Origin: SZUA-230 sp964581095
GTDB taxonomy: Bacteria > Bacteroidota > Bacteroidia > Cytophagales > Cyclobacteriaceae
Direction: 5' to 3'
DNA length: 12,158 nt
Assembly: GCA_964581095.1 (NCBI GenBank)
Contig: CAZONK010000101.1
Span: 1-12,158 of the forward strand
This document shows, one piece after another, positions 8,514 to 12,158 of this stretch; within the stretch, counting starts at the first letter, position 1; each line of letters opens with the position of its first letter. Made by a program: the position numbers and the translations under genes. The notes beneath the pieces were generated by a model. The model was given only the letters and a program-made list of their open reading frames with translations. It did no database searches and was not told where the DNA came from.

Positions 8514-8662
8514 GATTTTGTCCCAAAGGGATGCCTTTAGCGTGATGAAGGGTTAAAGTACAAGAAAATCAGGTACTTAGGTGAGGAAGCATAGCCTAAG
8601 TTATGCTGACAAGCCAACTTTGTGTTAAGTACCTGATTTTGTCCAATACGGATGCCTTTGGC
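8514..8662 (+). repeat. Imperfect 28-nt direct repeat pair inside the palindromic element
   Basis: The copies lie at 8514-8541 and 8635-8662, 121 bp apart. They match at 24 of 28 positions and share GATTTTGTCC and GGATGCCTTT. The first copy contains a small hairpin, AAAGG-GATG-CCTTT (8525-8538). The second contains TGCC-TTT-GGCA (8653-8663). Confidence 0.75.
8565..8640. repeat. Perfect 15-bp inner inverted repeat
   Basis: AAAATCAGGTACTTA at 8565-8579 is the exact reverse complement of 8626-8640. The 46-nt interval contains further short complementary arms (8574-8600 region), so the RNA could form a long stem with a branched top. It lies inside the outer repeat and shares GATTTT with the second direct-repeat copy. 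Confidence 0.8.
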
Positions 8663-8714
8663 AAAGTAATTTGACCATGTAATAGAAAGTCTAATGATAA
8701 TTCTGGGTTAAAAT

Positions 8715-8748
8715 AAAACAGACCCGCTACTGGAGCGAATCTGTTTTT
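8715..8748. terminator. Bidirectional rho-independent-like terminator
   Basis: The arms AACAGACCCGCT (8717-8728) and AGCGAATCTGTT (8734-8745) pair at 10 of 12 positions with a 5-nt loop. On the plus strand it is followed by a T run (8744-8748), and on the minus strand by TTTTATTTT. It sits between the convergent tlpA-like and porin genes and can end transcripts from both sides. Confidence 0.75.
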
Positions 8749-8776
8749 CAAATAATTAAGTGGAACGATGGCTTTG

Positions 8777-9859
8777 TTAAAAAGCGAAAATAGCTGCGAT
8801 CAAAAACTGAGATGCTGAATTGGTTTGGGCATCAAAACTATCATAGAAAGCAACAGTAGATGCTCCATCAATCCTAAATTCAGTTGATACTGTTAGTGGT
8901 CCAACATAATAATTTCCTGTTATAGTATTGGAAATAACGTTTTCACCCTGTATCAACATTTGACCTGACTCAGATACAACATCTTTGGTTGAGAAGTACT
9001 CAGACCTGATCCCCAGGGTAAATGATTCTGTGAGTGACAATTGAGGATATAAAGCAACGCCATTATAACCTGACCTGTCTTTTGCCCTGTAGTCAGCGGC
9101 ATTTATTCCCATGTAAAATTTATCGGATAATTGCCAGCCCATGGTAAGATCCAGGATGGTGCCGGAGGGATCACCTGATAGAAAATTTACATAGATGTCA
9201 AACGCATCAACAGGAGACCAGTAAAGTTGAGCGCCCAAATCCGATACCCCATTGAAATCCTGGTACACGTTCCAATCATTAAATACTCCTACCATTAGAC
9301 CGAAGTTATCTGAAATGGCATAATCAAAGCGCAAACCAGCATTTTGAAAAGGGCCAAATGAAAATAAATACGAAGTTGAATAATTGAAATTCCCGGTAGG
9401 AGAGATGACCTCATACCCAACAAATGTACCCATGTATCCTGCCGTAACAGAAAGTTTATTTGATATATCATAAGTCACCAACAAGTTTTGAATATTGATG
9501 TTGATATCATCGGTACTGTCGATTTCAAAAGTCGGAATAGATTTAAAACTTCGTGGTCCGAATGAAAACTCGCCCAGGAAGTTTACCCTTCCTACTTTTT
9601 TTGATAGGCCTACATCCAGCATACCAATAGATATTGAGTTTTGATTATCCGCGAAGCTGGTTTTTATATTGGAGGTACCGTCGTAATCAGTGTAACCCGA
9701 AAAGTCGTATTTCCAATAGGTGTCAACAGAGCCGAATACTTGTAATTTTTCGTCTTCACCATCTTTATTTACGGCTTTGACTTCGGTATCTGTTTCTTGT
9801 GCAAGGGAATAATTTGAGATACTTAGAGCTGCTAAAAGCAGGTAAATTGTATTTTTCAT
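8777..9859 (-). CDS. Outer-membrane beta-barrel porin-like protein (BBP2/OmpL-like)
   Basis: The product has 360 residues. A signal peptide covers residues 1-20 (MKNTIYLLLAALSISNYSLA), with cleavage before Gln21. A short acidic linker is followed by a region of alternating amphipathic beta strands rich in Tyr, Phe, Gly, Asn and Ser, for example FGSVDTYWKYDFSGY, NFLGEFSFG and TAGYMGTFVGYE. The chain ends in AAIFAF, the terminal aromatic typical of outer-membrane barrels. The pattern fits the putative beta-barrel porin-2 family; that family name is by recollection, while the barrel call comes from the sequence. It lies 88 bp downstream of the ammonium transporter on the same strand, so it may provide the outer-membrane route for the same nutrient. 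Its own promoter is not obvious. It could instead be a general or structural barrel. Confidence 0.82.
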   Translation of the reverse strand: MKNTIYLLLAALSISNYSLAQETDTEVKAVNKDGEDEKLQVFGSVDTYWKYDFSGYTDYDGTSNIKTSFADNQNSISIGMLDVGLSKKVGRVNFLGEFSFGPRSFKSIPTFEIDSTDDININIQNLLVTYDISNKLSVTAGYMGTFVGYEVISPTGNFNYSTSYLFSFGPFQNAGLRFDYAISDNFGLMVGVFNDWNVYQDFNGVSDLGAQLYWSPVDAFDIYVNFLSGDPSGTILDLTMGWQLSDKFYMGINAADYRAKDRSGYNGVALYPQLSLTESFTLGIRSEYFSTKDVVSESGQMLIQGENVISNTITGNYYVGPLTVSTEFRIDGASTVAFYDSFDAQTNSASQFLIAAIFAF

Positions 9860-9908
9860 GTTAGTTTTGATTGGTTTTAAATAAATAGACTTTGTTTAGA
9901 CCTTTGTT

Positions 9909-9936
9909 GTCAGGGTAAGTTGCTGCTTACCCTGAC
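9909..9936 (-). other. Perfect 11-bp hairpin between amtB and the porin gene
   Basis: GTCAGGGTAAG (9909-9919) and CTTACCCTGAC (9926-9936) are exact reverse complements with a 6-nt loop. On the minus strand, the direction of both genes, no T run follows. It is therefore more likely a processing, stabilising or attenuating hairpin within an operon than a full terminator. Confidence 0.7.
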
Positions 9937-9947
9937 TCATTTATATT

Positions 9948-11246
9948 TTATTCTAAAGTTATTGTATATCCCCTGATGCCATGCTCATGGCTATCCAGAC
10001 CTTCGATTTCATGTTCCTTTGTCACCCGTACACCAATAGTGATTTTAAGCAGGTAGAAGATTAATAAAGCTGAAGAAAATGCTGCCGCCCCTACAACTAA
10101 AATCCCAAAAGCTTGTATACCAAGTTGACTCCAACCAGCCAGAGAACCAAATATTCCAATGGCCATTGTTCCGAATATTCCGCATGTAAGGTGAACCGAA
10201 ACAGCTCCAACGCAATCATCAAGTTTGAGTTTATCCAGGAATACAGCAGACAATACAACCAGGCCTCCTGCGATTAGGCCTATCAGCATTGCTTCGTAAG
10301 GGTTCATCAGGTCGGCTCCGGCAGTTATACCAACTAAACCTGCCAGTATTCCATTAAGTACCATTCCAAGGTCTAATCGTTTGAACATTATCTGTCCCAT
10401 GATGTATCCACCCATTGCTCCGCAAGCCGCAGCAAGGCAGGTATTTACCAGGACAAGTGAAACCAATTCAGGATTTGCTGAAAGCACTGAACCACCATTA
10501 AAGCCAAACCATCCGAACCAAAGTAGAAAAACCCCCATTGTTGCCAGTGGTACACTCGAACCGGGGAAGTCATTTACTTTTCCATTGACGTATTTACCTA
10601 TGCGGGGACCAACGATAATTATTCCTGCCAGGGCTGCCCAACCCCCTACCGAGTGAACGATAGTTGAACCTGCGAAATCATAAAATCCTGCGGCATCAAG
10701 AAATCCCAATCCCCATTTCCAACTACCAATTACCGGATAAATCAGCCCTACAAAAACAAGGGTAAATATTAAGTAACTATTGATTTTAATACGTTCAGCT
10801 ACTGCACCTGATACAATCGTTGCAGTAGTGGCGGCAAACATTGCCTGAAAAAGAAAATCTGTCCAATAGGTATAACCACCTCCTCCATATTCTCCTGATA
10901 TGTAGTCGACACCCGGACCCAGGTTCCATCCACCGAAAGCAAAAATAAACCCCGGGACAGCACCCGGATACATTAAATTAAATCCTATAAATGCATAGGA
11001 AATTAATCCTATGGCAGGAGTGAGAGTATTTTTAAACAAAATATTCACAGTATTCTTCGCTTGTGAAAATCCAGTTTCAACACCTGCAAATCCCAGGTGC
11101 ATAATAAATACAAGAAGCGTTGCTGTCATCATCCAGATGTTATTGGATGTAAACATGTTTTCTGCAATTAAACTACTTGTTTCTGCTAGAGCTGCAGCTT
11201 CAGTAACTGCAGCTTCGGGTAGTGTTTCACTAATAAAAATGGTCAT
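9948..11246 (-). CDS. amtB: Ammonium transporter, Amt/MEP/Rh family
   Basis: The product has 432 residues with about 11 hydrophobic segments, carrying ammonium across the inner membrane. The key family residues can be placed: twin pore histidines H198 (DFAGSTIVH) and H352 (VSVHLTCG), the adjacent D190, the recruitment-site Trp178 and Ser253 (GWFGFNGGS), and the gating Phe133/Phe137 pair in LFQAMF. The C-terminal tail GVRVTKEHEIEGLDSHEHG matches the conserved cytoplasmic region that P-II (GlnK) proteins contact. An Ala/Glu-rich stretch of about 35 residues precedes the first membrane segment and does not look like a classical signal peptide; the true start could be Met31. No glnK gene is adjacent. 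The next gene downstream is a porin-like barrel, and upstream is a long AT-rich region with repeat motifs that may be its control region. Confidence 0.97.
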   Translation of the reverse strand: MTIFISETLPEAAVTEAAALAETSSLIAENMFTSNNIWMMTATLLVFIMHLGFAGVETGFSQAKNTVNILFKNTLTPAIGLISYAFIGFNLMYPGAVPGFIFAFGGWNLGPGVDYISGEYGGGGYTYWTDFLFQAMFAATTATIVSGAVAERIKINSYLIFTLVFVGLIYPVIGSWKWGLGFLDAAGFYDFAGSTIVHSVGGWAALAGIIIVGPRIGKYVNGKVNDFPGSSVPLATMGVFLLWFGWFGFNGGSVLSANPELVSLVLVNTCLAAACGAMGGYIMGQIMFKRLDLGMVLNGILAGLVGITAGADLMNPYEAMLIGLIAGGLVVLSAVFLDKLKLDDCVGAVSVHLTCGIFGTMAIGIFGSLAGWSQLGIQAFGILVVGAAAFSSALLIFYLLKITIGVRVTKEHEIEGLDSHEHGIRGYTITLE

Positions 11247-11284
11247 GTTTTGTATTTAATCGTTAAAGTGGTTAATAATAAAAC

Positions 11285-11292
11285 CAAAAATA
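11285..11292 (-). promoter_or_regulatory. Possible amtB -7 element (TATTTTTG)
   Basis: This is an exact minus-strand match to TAnnTTTG, 38 bp before the amtB ATG. The same octamer precedes the M23 gene at 3162-3169. A clear -33 TTG is missing. Confidence 0.35.
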
Positions 11293-11317
11293 GATTAAAA
11301 AACATAAATAAGTAATA

Positions 11318-11341
11318 TATAGGTTAAAAATAAAACCTATA
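11318..11341. repeat. 8-bp inverted repeat, possible operator
   Basis: TATAGGTT (11318-11325) and AACCTATA (11334-11341) are exact reverse complements separated by 8 nt of A/T. It lies about 25 bp upstream of the proposed amtB -7 element, where a regulator could bind. In such AT-rich DNA, chance is possible. Confidence 0.4.
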
Positions 11342-11472
11342 AAACTGATATAAATATAAATAGTGTATAAAAAGGCTATTGAGTGATTCTAATAATAGAA
11401 AAAATGCGAAAAAATTGTTTGTGTAGATAGAATATTAGTACGAATTGCAGCAATTGATTAAAAAAAACATTT

Positions 11473-11536
11473 TATTGCTGAAATCTGCCCGGTAAATTCA
11501 TAAAATTTACTTTTTGGCTGAAATATTGCTGAAATC
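11473..11536. repeat. Repeated TATTGCTGAAATC motif, possible regulator sites
   Basis: The 13-mer TATTGCTGAAATC occurs exactly at 11473-11485 and 11524-11536. A third partial copy, GCTGAAATA, lies at 11517-11525, so the GCTGAAAT cores start at 11477, 11517 and 11528. The last copy is also part of the palindrome GCTGA-AA-TCAGC (11528-11539). The set lies 227-290 bp upstream of amtB and about 95 bp beyond the stop of the next gene. Confidence 0.5.
11492..11515 (+). terminator. AT-rich hairpin with T run between the GCTGAAAT repeats
   Basis: GTAAATT (11492-11498) pairs exactly with AATTTAC (11504-11510) around a 5-nt loop and is followed by five T on the plus strand. It resembles a weak intrinsic terminator for plus-strand RNA, but no plus-strand gene precedes it. 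It may instead be part of a regulatory array. Confidence 0.3.
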
Positions 11537-11631
11537 AGCTTAAAGTGAATCGAATTTATTAGAAAAATAAAAAATCTATGATATATTCGGAAAGGTTAAC
11601 GATGAAGATCGTAGTAATAAAGATGATAAGC

Positions 11632-12087
11632 TTAAAACATCCGTTTCAGCTCCTCCCATAGTTTTCTTTTTAATGAATTGTCTTTCATTATCAGGCTCAA
11701 TTTTTCGCTTGCTAGAATCACTTTCGAAGGATCTTCTAAATTTAAATTAAGACCAAACGACAGGATCTTAGTTGCAGGTGAACTTTTAATTGCATCATGG
11801 AGATTATTATCGGCCTCATTTACCTTGTAAAGGGCCACATCTTCAAGTGAATGATTTATGGAATGAAGAATTTTTGATAAAAATTCAATTTGTTCAGCAG
11901 AATTAGAACCACTTGACCCATTGGTAATAACTGCAACATCTGATAAATTGTTTCCTAATACATGTATTTCAAATTCAGGAGCAACCACCTCTGTTTCAAT
12001 TATTTTTTTTGGTACGACCCTGTAAATTTCCTGATCGAAAAATGACATTAAAAACGCTTTATTTTTCTGTACTTTCATTTTATTCAT
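11632..12087 (-). CDS. Small protein resembling DNA polymerase III psi subunit (HolD-like), tentative
   Basis: The product has 151 residues from the ATG at 12087, or 148 from the ATG at 12078. No signal peptide or membrane segment is seen, so it is probably cytoplasmic. In order: SFFDQEIYRVVPKK near residues 14-27, a strand-like EFEIHVLGNNLSDVAVITN, a Ser/Gly-rich turn, the helix EFLSKILHSINHS followed by LEDVALYKV, a SFGLNL strand, and a basic C-terminal helix DNSLKRKLWEELKRMF. This order resembles E. coli HolD as I recall it, including a helix before a D-x-V-x-L strand and a final helix with R/K-xx-LW. HolD links the clamp-loader gamma/tau subunits to chi and SSB. The comparison is by eye and from memory, so a conserved Bacteroidota protein of unknown function is the safe reading. 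Its start touches the upstream gene, suggesting an operon. Few nearby matches support function. Confidence 0.4.
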   Translation of the reverse strand: MNKMKVQKNKAFLMSFFDQEIYRVVPKKIIETEVVAPEFEIHVLGNNLSDVAVITNGSSGSNSAEQIEFLSKILHSINHSLEDVALYKVNEADNNLHDAIKSSPATKILSFGLNLNLEDPSKVILASEKLSLIMKDNSLKRKLWEELKRMF

Positions 12088-12158
12088 CAAAAATAAAAAG
12101 CGATTTCAGTTCAATAGCATCATCCGGTTTCATTCTTTTCGCGAGCACTAATCGAAGT
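12080..12158 (-). CDS. 3' end of an unidentified gene
   Basis: The last 25 codons of a minus-strand frame run into the window edge and end at the TAA at 12082-12080: LRLVLAKRMKPDDAIELK, then SLFIFDE. The other two frames are interrupted by stops in this stretch. The end overlaps the downstream gene by 8 bp if that starts at 12087, or stops 1 nt before it if it starts at 12078. This tight join is what suggests a real coding region and a shared transcript. There is too little sequence to name a family. Confidence 0.55.
   Translation of the reverse strand, partial: LRLVLAKRMKPDDAIELKSLFIFDE

Larger units (their letters stand above)
8495..8709. repeat. 215-bp nested inverted-repeat element (MITE/REP-like or structured RNA)
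   Basis: The ends are 16-nt inverted repeats: AACCCAGAATTGTCAT at 8495-8510 and ATGATAATTCTGGGTT at 8694-8709. They pair at 15 of 16 positions, and the one difference can form a G-U pair in plus-strand RNA. Inside lie a perfect 15-bp inverted repeat (8565-8579 with 8626-8640), a 28-nt direct repeat and smaller hairpins such as ACTTAGG/CCTAAGT and AGCATA/TATGCT in the central loop. No coding frame is visible. Its left end coincides with the tlpA-like stop codon. It fits a non-autonomous mobile palindrome or a folded RNA; no target-site duplication is evident. Confidence 0.7.
11247..11631. other. 385-bp AT-rich intergenic region upstream of amtB
   Basis: I find no convincing gene here. The region holds a possible amtB promoter near 11285-11292, an 8-bp inverted repeat at 11318-11341, three GCTGAAAT copies between 11473 and 11536, and an AT-rich hairpin with a T run at 11492-11515. 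The rest, 11342-11472, is A/T-rich with no structure I can name. Confidence 0.6.

Noticed and set aside
8496..8776. tRNA or known riboswitch in the palindromic region
   Set aside because: No cloverleaf arms, CCA end or familiar riboswitch core could be found, and the structure is dominated by simple nested inverted repeats.
10381..10656. 91-codon plus-strand open frame over amtB
   Set aside because: It is antisense to the conserved pore region of amtB and its residue pattern is that of a complement of a membrane protein.
11599..11612. Small hairpin ACGAT-GAAG-ATCGT as a terminator for the HolD-like gene
   Set aside because: The stem is only 5 bp and is not followed by a T run on the minus strand.
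11247..11631. Sigma-54 (-24/-12) promoter upstream of amtB
   Set aside because: I looked for TGGC-N-TTGC type spacing on the minus strand and found no acceptable match.
12088..12090. TTG start one codon before the ATG of the HolD-like gene
   Set aside because: Two ATG codons follow at once (12087 and 12078), and both fit the junction with the upstream gene better.

Overview
This window looks like chromosomal DNA from a member of the Bacteroidota, probably a Bacteroidales/Marinilabiliales-type bacterium. The evidence is a moderately AT-rich composition, two M23 peptidases that start with the YYYxxxTxxYE motif I associate with that phylum, a DUF4369-like TlpA lipoprotein, weak Shine-Dalgarno sequences, and several matches to the Bacteroidota -7 promoter element (TAnnTTTG). 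The genus cannot be fixed by eye. Most genes are intact housekeeping or envelope genes. I see no transposase, prophage, CRISPR array, rRNA or tRNA.

Left part (1-3110, all minus strand): two tandem membrane-anchored M23 metallopeptidases, then a CapA-family lipoprotein cut by the window edge. Together they look like an envelope / cell-wall unit, read from about 3110 down to 1. A 151-bp divergent intergenic region (3111-3261) separates this unit from alaS.

Middle (3262-8495, plus strand): alaS and gatB overlap by 8-14 bp and are probably co-transcribed. They encode alanyl-tRNA synthetase and the B subunit of the tRNA-dependent amidotransferase. A TlpA-like thiol-disulfide oxidoreductase lipoprotein follows 31 bp later.

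Between the convergent tlpA-like gene and the porin gene (8495-8776) there is no gene. It holds a 215-bp nested-palindrome element with 16-bp terminal inverted repeats, an inner 15-bp inverted repeat and a 28-bp imperfect direct repeat. A bidirectional terminator hairpin follows. This element is the most unusual structure in the window and looks like a MITE/REP-type repeat or a structured RNA.

Right part (8777-12158, minus strand): an ammonium transporter (amtB) lies upstream of an outer-membrane beta-barrel porin-like gene, with a perfect 11-bp hairpin between them. They form a plausible two-membrane uptake unit, but no P-II (glnK) gene is in the window. Upstream of amtB is a 385-bp AT-rich gap with repeated TATTGCTGAAATC motifs and a hairpin. 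Beyond that lies a small gene whose layout resembles the DNA polymerase III psi subunit (HolD), and finally the 3' end of an unidentified gene touching it.
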